A stretch of DNA of 64,000 bases, taken from NCBI RefSeq assembly GCF_018130215.1, contig NZ_JAFCKQ010000001.1:496001-560000 (forward strand), read 5' to 3'. The position numbers were made by a program, and so were the translations under genes. Source of the DNA: Bradyrhizobium jicamae (GTDB taxonomy: Bacteria > Pseudomonadota > Alphaproteobacteria > Rhizobiales > Xanthobacteraceae). Below the pieces are notes generated by a model, which made no database searches, had not been told where the DNA came from, and saw only the letters and a program-made list of their open reading frames with translations. Positions 53,408-63,113 of the stretch are shown here, piece by piece (the stretch's first letter is position 1; every line of letters begins with the position of its first letter).

Positions 53408-54601
53408 ATGCAGAGCAAGGCTCAGATCGATCAGGTTTTGCGTCAGAAGAGCGAGGCGAAGGAGATTCCCGGCGTTGTCGCAGTCGCGGCAACGGGCAAG
53501 GACGTGATCTACCAGGGCGCGTTCGGCAAGCGCGACCTCTCCAAGGACGATGCCATGACCGCGGACAGCGTGTTCTGGATCGCTTCGATGACCAAGGCCG
53601 TGACATCGGCGGGCGCTATGCAGTTGGTCGAGCAGGGCAAGCTGTCGCTCGATGAGCCGATCGGCAAGCTGCTTCCCGACCTCGCCGCGCCACAGGTGCT
53701 CGAAGGCTTCGACGCCAAGGGCGAGCCGAAGCTGCGCCCGGCGAAGAAGCCGATCACGCTGCGCCTGCTCCTGACCCACACCGCCGGCTTCTGCTACGAC
53801 GTGTGGAACGGGGAATTCGCGCAATATTTGCAGAAGACCGGAAATCCGAACATCTTCAGCTGCCTGAACGCCGCGCTGAAGGCACCGATCATGTCCGATC
53901 CGGGCACGCGCTGGGAATACGGCATCAACATCGATTTCGTCGGCAAGGCCGTGGAAGCTGCCAGCGGCAAGCGGCTCGACGCCTACCTGCGTGACCAGAT
54001 GTTCGCGCCGCTCGGCATGAGCGACACCGGATTCAAGATCACCGACGACATGCGCAAGCGGCTGGTCGGCGTGCATGCGCGCGGCGAGGATGGGACGCTG
54101 GCTCCGATCCCGTTCGAGCTCGAGCAGAATCCGGAATTTCATATGGGCGGCGGCGGCCTCTACGGCACCGCGGGCGATTACATCAAGTTCTGCCAGATGA
54201 TCCTGAACAAGGGCCGCGGCAACGGCAATCAGGTGCTCAAGCCGGAGACGGTCGCATTGATGAGCCAGAACCACATCGGCGATCTCGCCATGGGCAAGAT
54301 GAAGACGACCGCGCCCGTGTACACCAACGATGTCGATCTCTATCCCGACATCGTCAAGAAGTGGGGCCTCTCCTTCATGATCAATACCGCCAAGACAGCG
54401 GAGGGCCGCAGTGCGGGCAGCCTGGCCTGGGCCGGCCTTGCCAACACCTATTTCTGGATCGACCCGGCGCGCGATGTCGCTGGCGTGATCCTGATGCAGC
54501 TGTTGCCGTTCGTCGACAGCAAATGCCTTGAAGCCTTCGCGGGCTTCGAGCGCGGCGTCTATGCCGGCCTCGATGCCGGCAGCGGACAGAGGGCGGCCTG
54601 A
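53408..54601 (+). CDS. Serine hydrolase of the beta-lactamase family (EstB-like)
   Basis: A 397-residue class-C-type hydrolase without a signal peptide. The nucleophile motif is SMTK (in VFWIASMTKAVTSAG) and the second is Tyr-Gly-Ile-Asn in WEYGINIDFVGKA. LLLTHTAGFCYDV and MGGGGLYGTAGDYIKFCQM follow the EstB-type esterase layout. Such enzymes are usually cytoplasmic carboxylesterases. GGAGGAAA precedes the ATG. A strong terminator follows about 90 bases after the stop. Confidence 0.92.
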   Translation: MQSKAQIDQVLRQKSEAKEIPGVVAVAATGKDVIYQGAFGKRDLSKDDAMTADSVFWIASMTKAVTSAGAMQLVEQGKLSLDEPIGKLLPDLAAPQVLEGFDAKGEPKLRPAKKPITLRLLLTHTAGFCYDVWNGEFAQYLQKTGNPNIFSCLNAALKAPIMSDPGTRWEYGINIDFVGKAVEAASGKRLDAYLRDQMFAPLGMSDTGFKITDDMRKRLVGVHARGEDGTLAPIPFELEQNPEFHMGGGGLYGTAGDYIKFCQMILNKGRGNGNQVLKPETVALMSQNHIGDLAMGKMKTTAPVYTNDVDLYPDIVKKWGLSFMINTAKTAEGRSAGSLAWAGLANTYFWIDPARDVAGVILMQLLPFVDSKCLEAFAGFERGVYAGLDAGSGQRAA

Positions 54602-54635
54602 GCCGCAACCGGGCAAACACGACAGGACCAAGCTC

Positions 54636-54661
54636 CCTCTCCCCGTTCCTACGGGGAGAGG
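54636..54661 (+). repeat. CCTCTCCCC hairpin, first of two after the hydrolase gene
   Basis: CCTCTCCCCGT-TCCT-ACGGGGAGAGG is a perfect 11-bp stem with a 4-base loop. The same motif recurs in longer form at 56526-56641 and loosely at 60411-60434, so it is a dispersed repeat family. Confidence 0.75.
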
Positions 54662-54691
54662 TGAAGCGAAACCTGCGGTTCAATTAGGTTG

Positions 54692-54725
54692 AAATCCCTC
54701 CCCCTCGGCCGGGGAGGGATTTTTT
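54692..54725 (+). terminator. Rho-independent terminator after the serine hydrolase gene
   Basis: AAATCCCTCCCC and GGGGAGGGATTT form a 12-bp stem around a short loop, followed by a run of six T residues. It isolates the hydrolase gene from the downstream acyl-CoA synthetase. Confidence 0.85.
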
Positions 54726-54821
54726 CGTACCCTTCTTATGTCGGGCCTGTCCCCCGCGCGCCAAGCGACTAAGATCGCGTCCAAAACGACGCGGCACGCG
54801 CCCAGGATGGAGGGAACGACC

Positions 54822-56516
54822 TTGGCAACAAAGGCTGACAGTTACGTTTGCGGCATTTCCGACACGCCGCTGCTCGGGGAAACCATCGGGCGCAGCCTCG
54901 ACCGCGCGCGCGAGCGCTGGGGCAGCCGCGAGGCTCTGGTCTCCCCCAGCCACGATGTGCGCTGGACCTGGAACGAATTCGCCGAACGTGTCGAGGCGCT
55001 GGCGGCGGGCTTCATCGCTCTCGGCCTGGAACGCGGCGAGCGGATCGGCATCTGGTCGCTGAACCGGCCGGAATGGACACTGACGCAATTCGCTGCGGCA
55101 AAAGCGGGACTGATCCTCGTCACCATCAACCCGGCCTATCGCCTGAGCGAGCTCGAATTCGCGCTCGGCAAGGTGGGCTGCGCGGCAATCGTGACAGCGA
55201 CCGCGTTCAAGACTTCGGCCTATATGGAGATGCTGAACACGCTGCTGCCCGAGCTCGCCGGCTCCGCGCCCGGCCGCCTGCAATCGGCGCGGCTGCCGCA
55301 ATTGCGCGCCGTGATCCAGATCGGTGGCCCGGCCGCGCCGGGCACCATTCCGTTCGAGCAGGTCGCGCAGATGGGCGAACCGCGGCATCGCGAGCAGCTT
55401 CTCGCGCTGGCCGAGAGCCTGCAATTCGACGATCCCGTCAACATCCAGTTCACCAGCGGCACCACGGGCTCGCCCAAGGGCGTGACGCTGACCCATCACA
55501 ACATCCTCAACAACGGCTACTTCACCGGCCTGGCGATGCGGCTGACCGAGCACGATCGCATCTGCATCCCGGTGCCGCTCTATCACTGCTTCGGCATGGT
55601 GATGGGCAACCTCGCCTCCGTCACGCTGGGCACCACCATGGTCTATCCGGGCGAGGGCTTCGATCCGCTGGCGACGCTGACGACGGTCGCGCAGGAGAAG
55701 TGCACGACGCTCTATGGCGTGCCGACGATGTTCATCGCCGAGCTCGATCATCCGGAGTTCAAGCGCTTCGACCTGTCCTCGCTGCGCACCGGCATCATGG
55801 CCGGCGCGCCCTGCCCGATCGAGGTGATGAAGCGCGTCAACACCGAGATGAACATGCGCGAGGTGACGATCGCCTACGGCATGACCGAAACCAGCCCGGT
55901 GAGTTTCCAGAGCGCGACCGACGATCCGCTGGAGCGCCGTGTCTCCACCGTCGGGCGCATCCATCCGCATGTCGAGGTCAAGGTGGTCGATCTCGACGGC
56001 AAGGTGGTGCCGCGCGGCGGACGCGGCGAGCTCTGCACCCGCGGCTACAGCATCATGCTGGGCTATTGGGACGAGAAGGAGAAAACCGCTGACGTGCTCG
56101 ACGCCAATGGCTGGATGCATACCGGCGACCTCGCCGTGATCGACGACGAGGGCTATTGCAACATCGTCGGCCGCATCAAGGACATGGTCATCAGGGGCGG
56201 CGAGAATCTTTATCCGCGCGAGATCGAGGAATTCCTCTACCGCCATCCGAAGATCCAGGACGTGCAGATCTTCGGCGTCGCCGACGACCGCTATGGCGAG
56301 GAGCTGTGCGCATGGGTCAGAGTACGCTCGGGCGAGACGCTCACCGCGGACGAAGTCCGCTCGTTCTGCCAGGGCCAGATCGCCCACAACAAGATCCCGC
56401 GCTATGTCGAGTTCGTCGAGGAATTCCCGATGACGGTGACCGGCAAGATCCAGAAGTTCGTGATGCGCGATGCGGTCGAGCAGCGGCTCGGTCTGAAGGC
56501 CGCGAAGACGGCATGA
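54822..56516 (+). CDS. Acyl-CoA synthetase (AMP-binding, FadD3/medium-chain type)
   Basis: A 564-residue ANL enzyme. The phosphate loop is [16 protein letters not shown], the adenylate motif YGMTETSP, then [41 protein letters not shown] (parts shown), and the C-terminal catalytic Lys in TGKIQKF. It activates a fatty or aromatic acid. TTG is chosen as start because GGAGGG lies about seven bases upstream; an in-frame ATG 15 bases earlier has no good site. No beta-oxidation gene is adjacent. Confidence 0.92.
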   Translation: MATKADSYVCGISDTPLLGETIGRSLDRARERWGSREALVSPSHDVRWTWNEFAERVEALAAGFIALGLERGERIGIWSLNRPEWTLTQFAAAKAGLILVTINPAYRLSELEFALGKVGCAAIVTATAFKTSAYMEMLNTLLPELAGSAPGRLQSARLPQLRAVIQIGGPAAPGTIPFEQVAQMGEPRHREQLLALAESLQFDDPVNIQFTSGTTGSPKGVTLTHHNILNNGYFTGLAMRLTEHDRICIPVPLYHCFGMVMGNLASVTLGTTMVYPGEGFDPLATLTTVAQEKCTTLYGVPTMFIAELDHPEFKRFDLSSLRTGIMAGAPCPIEVMKRVNTEMNMREVTIAYGMTETSPVSFQSATDDPLERRVSTVGRIHPHVEVKVVDLDGKVVPRGGRGELCTRGYSIMLGYWDEKEKTADVLDANGWMHTGDLAVIDDEGYCNIVGRIKDMVIRGGENLYPREIEEFLYRHPKIQDVQIFGVADDRYGEELCAWVRVRSGETLTADEVRSFCQGQIAHNKIPRYVEFVEEFPMTVTGKIQKFVMRDAVEQRLGLKAAKTA

Positions 56517-56525
56517 GGCGCTTTC

Positions 56526-56641
56526 TTTCCTCTCGCCCCGCCCTTGCGGGGAGAGGGTTGGGGTGAGGGGCCGCCTCCGCGAATTCTATTCGGATGAGTA
56601 CGCGAAAACTCCCCCTCACCCGCTAGCGGGGCGAGGTGGGA
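56526..56641. repeat. CCTCTCCCC-family repeat, long copy
   Basis: Two hairpins in a row: one around CCCCGCCCTTGCGGGG (56536-56551) with CTCTC/GAGAG flanks, another around CACCCGCTAGCGGGGCG. They fill the gap between the convergent acyl-CoA synthetase and adenosine kinase genes and may terminate both. Confidence 0.7.
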
Positions 56642-56647
56642 GACGCC

Positions 56648-57649
56648 CTAGACCAGCAATCCCTGCTTCGTCGCCAGCTCCTTCAGCGACACCTTCGGCC
56701 GTGCGCCGATGTGCTGGATCACTTCGGCCGCGGCGAGTGCGCCGAGGCGGCCGGCATTCTCATAGCCCGCGTTGCGCACGAGGCCGACCAGGAAGCCGGC
56801 CGCGAACAGGTCGCCGGCACCGGTGGTGTCGACCAGCCTGTCGATCGGGAAAGCAGGCGCTGACGTGACGCCGTCCTTCGAGACCACGACGCAGCCCTTC
56901 TCGCTGCGGGTGACGACGCCGAGCTTCGTGTCCTTGCCGAACTGCTTCAGCGCGGTGTCGAAATCCGAGGTCTGGTACAGCGAGTGCAGCTCGGACTCGT
57001 TGGAGAACACCACGTCGACCGTGCCCTTACGCATCAGGTCGAGGAATTCGTCACGGTAGCGATCGACGCAGAACGAATCCGACAGCGTCAGCGCGACCTG
57101 GCGGCAGGCGCCATGCGCGACCGTCGCCGCCTTGACGAAGGCGTCCTTGGCGTTCTTCGGATCCCAGAGGTAGCCCTCGAGATAGATGATGCCGGCGGCT
57201 TCGATCTGGGCCGGATCGATGTCGTCGGGCGTCAGATCCTGCGCGGCGCCGAGATAGGTGTTCATGGTGCGCTCGCCGTCCGGCGTCACCAGGATGTAGG
57301 AGCAGCCGGTGGCGGGTCCGGCAGTCGCCGGTTTGGTGTCGAAGGCCACGCCGACCGCGCGGATGTCATGAACATAGAGGCGGCCGATCTGATCGTCCTT
57401 GACCTTGCCGACATAGGCTGCGCGAGCACCCAGGCTGCCGACCCCGACGATGGTGTTCGCGGCCGATCCGCCCGACATCTCGGTCGCCACGCCCATGTCA
57501 CGATAGATCGCGCCGGCGCGAGCCTCGTCGATCAGCGACATGCTTCCCTTTGTCATGCCATGCCGGGCCAGAAATGCCTCGTCGGTCTGCACCAGCACGT
57601 CGAAGATCGCGTTGCCGATCCCGAGAACGTCATATTTTGCGTCAGCCAT
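56648..57649 (-). CDS. Adenosine kinase (PfkB family)
   Basis: A 333-residue ribokinase-fold enzyme. It opens MADAKYDVLGIGNAIFDVLVQTD, has GGSAANTIVGVGSLG at the sugar-binding lid, and the catalytic VDTTGAGDLFAAGFL with the active-site Asp in GAGD near residue 280. The alphaproteobacterial group annotated as adenosine kinase has this length. It phosphorylates adenosine to AMP in purine salvage. The start was moved in from an earlier ATG because the fold begins at MADAKYD and AGGGCAGG lies upstream. Confidence 0.9.
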   Translation of the reverse strand: MADAKYDVLGIGNAIFDVLVQTDEAFLARHGMTKGSMSLIDEARAGAIYRDMGVATEMSGGSAANTIVGVGSLGARAAYVGKVKDDQIGRLYVHDIRAVGVAFDTKPATAGPATGCSYILVTPDGERTMNTYLGAAQDLTPDDIDPAQIEAAGIIYLEGYLWDPKNAKDAFVKAATVAHGACRQVALTLSDSFCVDRYRDEFLDLMRKGTVDVVFSNESELHSLYQTSDFDTALKQFGKDTKLGVVTRSEKGCVVVSKDGVTSAPAFPIDRLVDTTGAGDLFAAGFLVGLVRNAGYENAGRLGALAAAEVIQHIGARPKVSLKELATKQGLLV

Positions 57650-57741
57650 TGACCTGCCCTTGTTAAGGCCATCCACGAAAGGCTGCGGCCTATCACGTTA
57701 CACCTAGCGCCAGCAAGGGAAGCGGCTGCTATAGAGACGCG

Positions 57742-59277
57742 ATGATCCGCTCCTTCCTCACGGTTTCCACGGGAACACTGTCTTCGCGGCTGCTCGGCTT
57801 CGTGCGCGATTCCGTGATCGCGGCGCTGCTCGGCGCGGGGCCGGTCGCGGATGCATTCCTGGCGGCGTTTCAGCTTATGAACGTGGTGCGGCGGCTGCTC
57901 TCCGAGGGCGGGCTGAACGCCGCGCTTGTGCCGGCCTGGCTCAAGGTCCGCGACAGCGACGGCGAGGCAGCAGCACGGGCCTTTGCCGGCCGCGTGCTCG
58001 GCACCGTCAGCGCTGCGGTGATCGCGGCGGCGCTGGTGCTCGGCGTGCTGATGCCGTTCGTGATCGCGGCGATCGCGCCCGGCTTCGTCGGCCGCGAGAC
58101 GCTGCAATTCGCAGTCGACGACGCCCGCCTGATGCTGCCTTATCTCGCCTTCGCCGGCCCCGTCACGGTGATGATGGGGCTGCTCAATGCGCAGGGCCGC
58201 TTCGCGCTGACCGCATTCTCGCCACTGCTGTTCAACATCGCGCTGATCGCAGTCATGATCGTGCTGCTGGCGCGGCAGCACGATCCTGCGCAGGCCGCAC
58301 GGGTGGTGGCGGCGACGATCGGCATTGCCGGTTTCCTGCAACTCTCGATGCTCGTCTTGCGCGGCGGCATGGTGGCCTCGCCGCTGCGCGTCTCGTTCGA
58401 CGAGGAGATGCGCGGCTTCCTCAGCCGCGCGGTCCCTGGCATGGTCGCCAGCAGCGCGCCGCAATGGCTGATGGTCGCGGGCGCGGTGATCGCATCCGGC
58501 GCGCCGTCGGCGGTGTCCTGGCTCTATTTCGCCAACCGCCTGCTGGAACTGCCGCTCGGCATCGTCGGCGTCACGATGGGCACCGTGCTGGTCCCCGAAA
58601 TGACGCGCGCGGTGCGCGGCGGCGATCGCGTCGCGATCGCACATGCCGAATCCCGCGGGCTGGAGCTCGCGGTCGGGCTGGCGTTTCCGGCAACGCTCGG
58701 CCTGATCGTGCTGAGCGAGCCGATCGTGCGCCTGTTGTTCGAGCATGGCGCCTTCACGGCAGAGGATACCGCTGCGACGGCGCGCGTTCTGATCTGGCTG
58801 ATCCTGGCTTTGCCCGCGCATGTGCTGGTGAAAGCGCTGTCGCCGGCGTTCTTCGCGCGCGAGGACACCATGACGCCGCTGCTGGCTACGCTGAAGGCCG
58901 TCGTGGTCGCGATCGCGGGCGCCTTCCTGCTTGGCCGCCTCTTCGGGGCAGACGGGATTGCCGCCGGGATCGCACTCGGCGCCTGGAGCAATGCGCTGTC
59001 ACTGCTCCGCAACGGCGCGGCGAGCTTCGGCTTCTCGATCGACGCCGACGGCCGACGCCGGCTGCCGCGCATCCTCGCGGCCGCGCTCGCGATGGGCGCC
59101 GTGCTGTGGCTCGCGGCCCGCGCCCTGCCGGCCGGCGCGCACGGACTTGTGCAGGCCATTGCGCTGCTGGCGCTGATCGCGGCCGGCATCGCCACTTACG
59201 GCCTGTTTTTGCAGCTTTTCGGCGTCACCGGCTGGCGCGCGGCGGTTAACGCGATCCGGCAAAAGCGCGCGGCCTGA
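57742..59277 (+). CDS. murJ: Lipid II flippase MurJ
   Basis: A 511-residue membrane protein with about 14 transmembrane helices of the MVF/MviN family. The opening LLGFVRDSVIAALLGAGPVADAFLAAFQLMNVVRRLLSEGGLNAALVP (part shown) is diagnostic. The later FSPAFFARE-like segment reads LSPAFFAREDTMTP. It flips lipid II across the inner membrane for peptidoglycan assembly. It is followed 56 bases later by trpS on the same strand, a conserved neighbourhood in alphaproteobacteria. Confidence 0.97.
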   Translation: MIRSFLTVSTGTLSSRLLGFVRDSVIAALLGAGPVADAFLAAFQLMNVVRRLLSEGGLNAALVPAWLKVRDSDGEAAARAFAGRVLGTVSAAVIAAALVLGVLMPFVIAAIAPGFVGRETLQFAVDDARLMLPYLAFAGPVTVMMGLLNAQGRFALTAFSPLLFNIALIAVMIVLLARQHDPAQAARVVAATIGIAGFLQLSMLVLRGGMVASPLRVSFDEEMRGFLSRAVPGMVASSAPQWLMVAGAVIASGAPSAVSWLYFANRLLELPLGIVGVTMGTVLVPEMTRAVRGGDRVAIAHAESRGLELAVGLAFPATLGLIVLSEPIVRLLFEHGAFTAEDTAATARVLIWLILALPAHVLVKALSPAFFAREDTMTPLLATLKAVVVAIAGAFLLGRLFGADGIAAGIALGAWSNALSLLRNGAASFGFSIDADGRRRLPRILAAALAMGAVLWLAARALPAGAHGLVQAIALLALIAAGIATYGLFLQLFGVTGWRAAVNAIRQKRAA

Positions 59278-59333
59278 CTTGCGCGCGCGGGGCTTAAGTG
59301 GCAAACGACGCGGCAAAGGCAGGGACTTAGACC

Positions 59334-60386
59334 ATGGCGTTCGTTGAACGGGTTTTCTCAGGCGTCCAGCCGACGGGCAATCTGCACCTCGGCAACTATC
59401 TCGGCGCCATCGTCAACTTCGTGAAGATGCAGCAGACCCATAACTGCATCTATTGCGTCGTCGACATGCACGCGATCACCCAGGGCGTCGACGTCTGGGG
59501 TGGCCCGGCCGAGCTCGCGCGCAACACCCGCGAGGTGACCGCGGCGTTCATTGCGGCGGGCATCGACCCCAAGAGGCACATCGTCTTCAACCAGAGCCAG
59601 GTGACCGGCCATGCCGAGCTGACCTGGATCTTCAACTGCGTCGCGCGGGTCGGCTGGCTCAGCCGCATGACCCAGTTCAAGGAGAAAGCCGGCAAGGACC
59701 GCGAGAACGCCTCGGTCGGTCTCTACGACTATCCCGTCCTCATGGCGGCCGACATCCTGCTGTACCGCGCGACCCATGTCCCGGTCGGCGAGGACCAGAA
59801 GCAGCATCTCGAACTGTCCCGCGACATCGCGCAGAAGTTCAACAACGACTTCGGCGATTCGATCCGCGGCCTGGGCTTCAATGAGGGGCTGTACTTCCCG
59901 CAGCCCGAGCCGCTCATTACGGGACCGGCAACGCGGGTGATGAGCCTGCGCGACGGCACCAAGAAGATGTCGAAGTCGGATCCGTCGGACAATTCGCGCA
60001 TCAACCTGACCGACGACGCCGACACCATCGCGCAGAAGATCCGCAAGGCGAAGACCGATCCGGAGCCGCTGCCGTCCGAGGAGAAAGGCCTCGAGCCGCG
60101 TCCCGAGGCCGACAACCTCGTCGGCATATACGCGGCGCTCGCCGACGTCACCAAGCAGGAGGTGCTGAACCAGTTCGGCGGCGGCCAGTTCTCCAGCTTC
60201 AAGAACGCGCTGGTGGAGGTTTGCGTTGCAAAACTGGCGCCGATCGCATCCGAGATGAAGCGGCTGGTGGCCGATCCCGGCCATGTCGATTCCATCCTGA
60301 TCGACGGCGCCAACCGCGCCCGCGTGATCGCCGACGAAACGATGCGCACCACCAAGGACATCGTCGGCTTCATCCGTCCGCGCTGA
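59334..60386 (+). CDS. trpS: Tryptophanyl-tRNA synthetase
   Basis: A 350-residue class I aminoacyl-tRNA synthetase. The HIGH-type motif is [10 protein letters not shown] and the KMSKS-type motif is [10 protein letters not shown]. The tryptophan-binding region includes [31 protein letters not shown] (part shown). Length matches the bacterial enzyme. An AGGGA site precedes the ATG. It follows murJ and precedes the universal stress protein gene. Confidence 0.98.
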   Translation: MAFVERVFSGVQPTGNLHLGNYLGAIVNFVKMQQTHNCIYCVVDMHAITQGVDVWGGPAELARNTREVTAAFIAAGIDPKRHIVFNQSQVTGHAELTWIFNCVARVGWLSRMTQFKEKAGKDRENASVGLYDYPVLMAADILLYRATHVPVGEDQKQHLELSRDIAQKFNNDFGDSIRGLGFNEGLYFPQPEPLITGPATRVMSLRDGTKKMSKSDPSDNSRINLTDDADTIAQKIRKAKTDPEPLPSEEKGLEPRPEADNLVGIYAALADVTKQEVLNQFGGGQFSSFKNALVEVCVAKLAPIASEMKRLVADPGHVDSILIDGANRARVIADETMRTTKDIVGFIRPR

Positions 60387-60410
60387 TCCCGCCAAACAAG
60401 AACGGCCACG

Positions 60411-60434
60411 CTGCCTCTCCCAATCGGAGAGGGA
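60411..60434 (+). terminator. Hairpin after trpS
   Basis: CTCTCC-CAATC-GGAGAG is a 6-bp stem about 30 bases after the stop, with no clear T tract. It looks like a short member of the CCTCTCCCC repeat family. Confidence 0.4.
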
Positions 60435-60457
60435 GTGTGGCAGCATGGGCTTTGTCT

Positions 60458-60530
60458 GAGCATGATCTGTTTCGGAAACCCGCTTCACGCTTTTCGCTGA
60501 CGCGGCCCTCCGGGTCCGGATAGTGCTCGT
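60458..60530. repeat. Repeat of the GAGCATGATC family, copy 3 (right arm eroded)
   Basis: GAGCATGATC and CGGAAA match the left side of the copy at 35897. The right boundary near GATAGTGCTC is degraded. It lies directly before the universal stress protein gene, so its promoter region may derive from the repeat. Confidence 0.6.
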
Positions 60531-60549
60531 GGCCAGCACCGGGACATGC

Positions 60550-61044
60550 ATGACCACCACACGACGAAGCTACGAGACGGGCCACAAGCCGAAATGCCTC
60601 GTCATCGTTGACGACACCGCGGAATGGGACCGCGCCGTCTATTACGCCAGCCGTTGGGCGATGCGGGTCGGCGGCGGCGTGGTGATGCTGCGGGTGATCG
60701 AGACCGAGGACCAGAACCAGCAATGGCTCGGTGTCGCCGACATCATGCGCGCGGAGGCCGAGGAAGCCGCCAATGAGGCGCTCGACCGTGCGTCCGGACG
60801 CGCCAACGGGATCGCCGCGATCACGCCGGAACGGGTGATCCGCGAGGGCGACCCGACCGAGCAGATCCTCGACGTGATCGACAAGGACGTCGATATCGCC
60901 CGGCTGGTGCTGGCGGCCAATCCCGGTGCCGAGGGGCCCGGGCCGATCATCACCACCATGGCCAAGACCATGGGCGCGTTCCCGATTCCGGTGACCATCG
61001 TGCCGGGGGGCCTGACCGATGCCGAGATCGACGCCCTGTCCTGA
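60550..61044 (+). CDS. Universal stress protein UspA-family
   Basis: A 164-residue Usp-fold protein. It opens PKCLVIVDDTAEWDRAVYYASRWAMRVGG and ends with MAKTMGAFPIPVTIVPGGLTD (parts shown). The nucleotide-binding loop is GAEGPGPIITTMAKT, which only loosely fits the G-x2-G-x9-G-S/T pattern, so ATP binding is uncertain. The start at MTTTRRSY is chosen; a GTG 27 bases earlier is possible. It lies between trpS and the nfu gene. Confidence 0.88.
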   Translation: MTTTRRSYETGHKPKCLVIVDDTAEWDRAVYYASRWAMRVGGGVVMLRVIETEDQNQQWLGVADIMRAEAEEAANEALDRASGRANGIAAITPERVIREGDPTEQILDVIDKDVDIARLVLAANPGAEGPGPIITTMAKTMGAFPIPVTIVPGGLTDAEIDALS

Positions 61045-61225
61045 GCTAAGCCATTGACGCAGGCCGGGAACCGCAGTTCTGCGTCTTGATCGGTCCATTT
61101 CGGGTCGCCATCTGACTCCTTGATTTGACGCGTTTTCTCGCCGCGAGGCGGTACCACTTCGCTCGAAAACGCTATAAAGGAACCCCAACGCGCCGGCCTT
61201 GAACCGGCGACGCCGGAGACAGCAA

Positions 61226-61795
61226 ATGTTCATTCAGACCGAAGCCACGCCCAACCCCGCGACCCTGAAGTTCATCCCGGGCCGCATGGTGCTCGACAGC
61301 GGCACCATGGAATTCTCAAGCCCGGAATCCGCCGCGCGCTCGCCGCTTGCCGAACGGCTGTTCGCCGTGCAGGGCGTCACCGGCGTGTTCTACGGCGCCG
61401 ACTTCGTCACCGTGACCAAGGCGGACGGCGACTGGCAGCACCTCAAGCCCGCGATCCTCGGGGCAATCATGGAGCACTACATGTCCGGCGCGCCGCTGCT
61501 CGCCGACGGCAGTGCGGCCAGTGACGACGCGAGGGACGAGGAAGGCGAGTTCTTCGATGAAGCGGACGCCGAGACCGTCGAGCAGATCAAGGACCTGATC
61601 GAGACCCGCGTGCGTCCCGCGGTCGCCAATGACGGTGGCGACATCACTTTCCGCGGCTTCAAGGACGGCATCGTCTATCTCAACATGAAGGGCTCCTGCG
61701 CCGGCTGCCCGTCATCCACGGCGACGCTCCAGCATGGCATCCAGAACCTGCTCCGGCACTTCGTGCCCGATGTGCAGGAAGTCCGGCCGATGTAA
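61226..61795 (+). CDS. NifU-like iron-sulfur scaffold/carrier protein (Nfu)
   Basis: A 189-residue two-domain protein. The N-terminal Nfu_N domain spans FIQTEATPNPATLKFIPG to about residue 90. The C-terminal NifU domain has VRPAVANDGGDITFRGFKDGIVYLNMKGSCAGCPSS (parts shown) with the cluster-binding Cys-x-x-Cys. Nfu proteins deliver [4Fe-4S] clusters to apo-enzymes. The GGAG site 8 bases before the ATG and the standard opening fix the start. The window also holds MiaB, a [4Fe-4S] enzyme, a little downstream. Confidence 0.95.
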   Translation: MFIQTEATPNPATLKFIPGRMVLDSGTMEFSSPESAARSPLAERLFAVQGVTGVFYGADFVTVTKADGDWQHLKPAILGAIMEHYMSGAPLLADGSAASDDARDEEGEFFDEADAETVEQIKDLIETRVRPAVANDGGDITFRGFKDGIVYLNMKGSCAGCPSSTATLQHGIQNLLRHFVPDVQEVRPM

Positions 61796-61800
61796 GGAAA

Positions 61801-61879
61801 AGGCGAATGGTGAGTAGCGAATGGCGAATAGCGATCCACGCTGATACTCTGTTCCCTATTCCCTATTCGCTATTCGCCT
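61801..61879. repeat. GCGAATAGCGAAT-type inverted repeat abutting tsaB
   Basis: The left arm, 61801-61832, has tandem GCGAATGG/GCGAATAGC units. The right arm, 61851-61879, is the mirrored set TTCCCTATTCGCTATTCGCC. The match is imperfect. It ends one base before the tsaB ATG. Confidence 0.75.
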
Positions 61880-61880
61880 C

Positions 61881-62579
61881 ATGCTGATCCTCGCCATCGA
61901 CACCGCTCTCGACGCCTGCTCCGCGGCGGTTCTCGACACATCGACGGGCAAGACCATTGCGCTCGAATCACAGGCGATGCAGCGCGGCCACGCGGAGGCG
62001 CTGATGCCGCTGATCGGGCGCGTGATGAAAGACAGCGGTATCGCCTTTGGCGCGCTCGACCGCATTGCCGTCACCACGGGTCCCGGCAGCTTCACCGGCC
62101 TGCGCGTCGGCCTCTCGGCGGCGCGCGGCATCGCGCTATCGGCGGAGAAGCCGGTGGTTGGATTGACGACGCTCGCCGCCTATGCCGCGCCCGTCGTCGC
62201 CGAAAATGGCGAGCATCCGATCCTCTCCGCCATCGATGCCAGGCATGATCACGTCTATTTCCAGGTCGTCGGTGGGGACGGCAGCCCTCTGATTAAACCG
62301 AAGGTGGCGCCGATCGCGGAGGCGCTCGAGGCCGCGCAACACAGCGCGCTGCATCTGGTCGGCAACGCGGCCAAGCTCCTCGCCGGGCGCTGGCCCGCGG
62401 ACGCAGTGCCGGCGCTCAGCGTCGATGCCCAGCCCGCGCCTGACATCATTTGGGTTGGCTGGGTCGGCGCAGCGGTGGATCCGGAAACCGCGCCGCCGCG
62501 TCCTTTCTACCTGCGCGCCCCGGATGCGAAGCCGCCCAAGGATCAGCTCCAGGTCAGCGCACAGCCCGCGGCAACATGA
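61881..62579 (+). CDS. tsaB: tRNA threonylcarbamoyladenosine biosynthesis protein TsaB
   Basis: A 232-residue ASKHA-fold protein. It opens MLILAIDTALDACSAAVLD and has the conserved IAVTTGPGSFTGLRVGLSAARGIALS. It partners TsaD and TsaE in making t6A in ANN-decoding tRNAs. No Shine-Dalgarno sequence is visible, because the palindromic repeat runs up to the start codon. The stop overlaps the rimI start by four bases (ATGA). Confidence 0.94.
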   Translation: MLILAIDTALDACSAAVLDTSTGKTIALESQAMQRGHAEALMPLIGRVMKDSGIAFGALDRIAVTTGPGSFTGLRVGLSAARGIALSAEKPVVGLTTLAAYAAPVVAENGEHPILSAIDARHDHVYFQVVGGDGSPLIKPKVAPIAEALEAAQHSALHLVGNAAKLLAGRWPADAVPALSVDAQPAPDIIWVGWVGAAVDPETAPPRPFYLRAPDAKPPKDQLQVSAQPAAT

Positions 62580-63061
62580 TCGGCTGGCTTTCAAGATGGT
62601 GGGGCGGCGGCACGCCTGCAGTCGAGCCCGCATCGCTGCGCGACGCAGGCCGGCTCGCGCAACTGCACGGCGCCTCGTTTCACCGCGGCTGGGGAGAAAG
62701 CGAGTTCGAGACGATGCTGACCGAGCGCAACACGCTGGTGCATCGCCTCAGGCTCGGGCGCCGGATCATCGGTTTCGCCGTCTCGCGGATGGCAGCCGAC
62801 GAAGCGGAAATCCTGTCGATTGCGCTCGATTCAACCGAGCGCGGGCGTGGCCTGTCGCGCGATCTGCTGCTGACCCATCTCGGGCACCTGGCCGGCCGCG
62901 GCATCCGCACCATCTTCCTCGAGGTGGAGGAGAATAATCAGCCGGCGCGACGCCTCTACGAATGGGCCGGATTCGGTGTGATCGGCCGCCGCGAGCGTTA
63001 TTACAAGCAGCCCGGCGGGGAACATTTGAACGCGCTTCTGATGCGGCGCGACTTGCCGTAA
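62576..63061 (+). CDS. rimI: Ribosomal protein S18-alanine N-acetyltransferase RimI
   Basis: A 161-residue GNAT protein. The acetyl-CoA loop reads DSTERGRGLSRDLLLTHL, and the C-terminal NQPARRLYEWAGFGVIGRRERYY is typical of RimI. Other RimI features include EILSIALD. It acetylates the N-terminus of S18. It overlaps tsaB by 4 bases, the usual tsaB-rimI arrangement, and the Fur-type regulator follows 52 bases later. Some members of this group act on other targets. Confidence 0.92.
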   Translation: MIGWLSRWWGGGTPAVEPASLRDAGRLAQLHGASFHRGWGESEFETMLTERNTLVHRLRLGRRIIGFAVSRMAADEAEILSIALDSTERGRGLSRDLLLTHLGHLAGRGIRTIFLEVEENNQPARRLYEWAGFGVIGRRERYYKQPGGEHLNALLMRRDLP

Positions 63062-63113
63062 CATCCGCGCGATGGCAGAACAGCCCTGCTCTGCCACCCA
63101 AGGCCCAAGAAAT

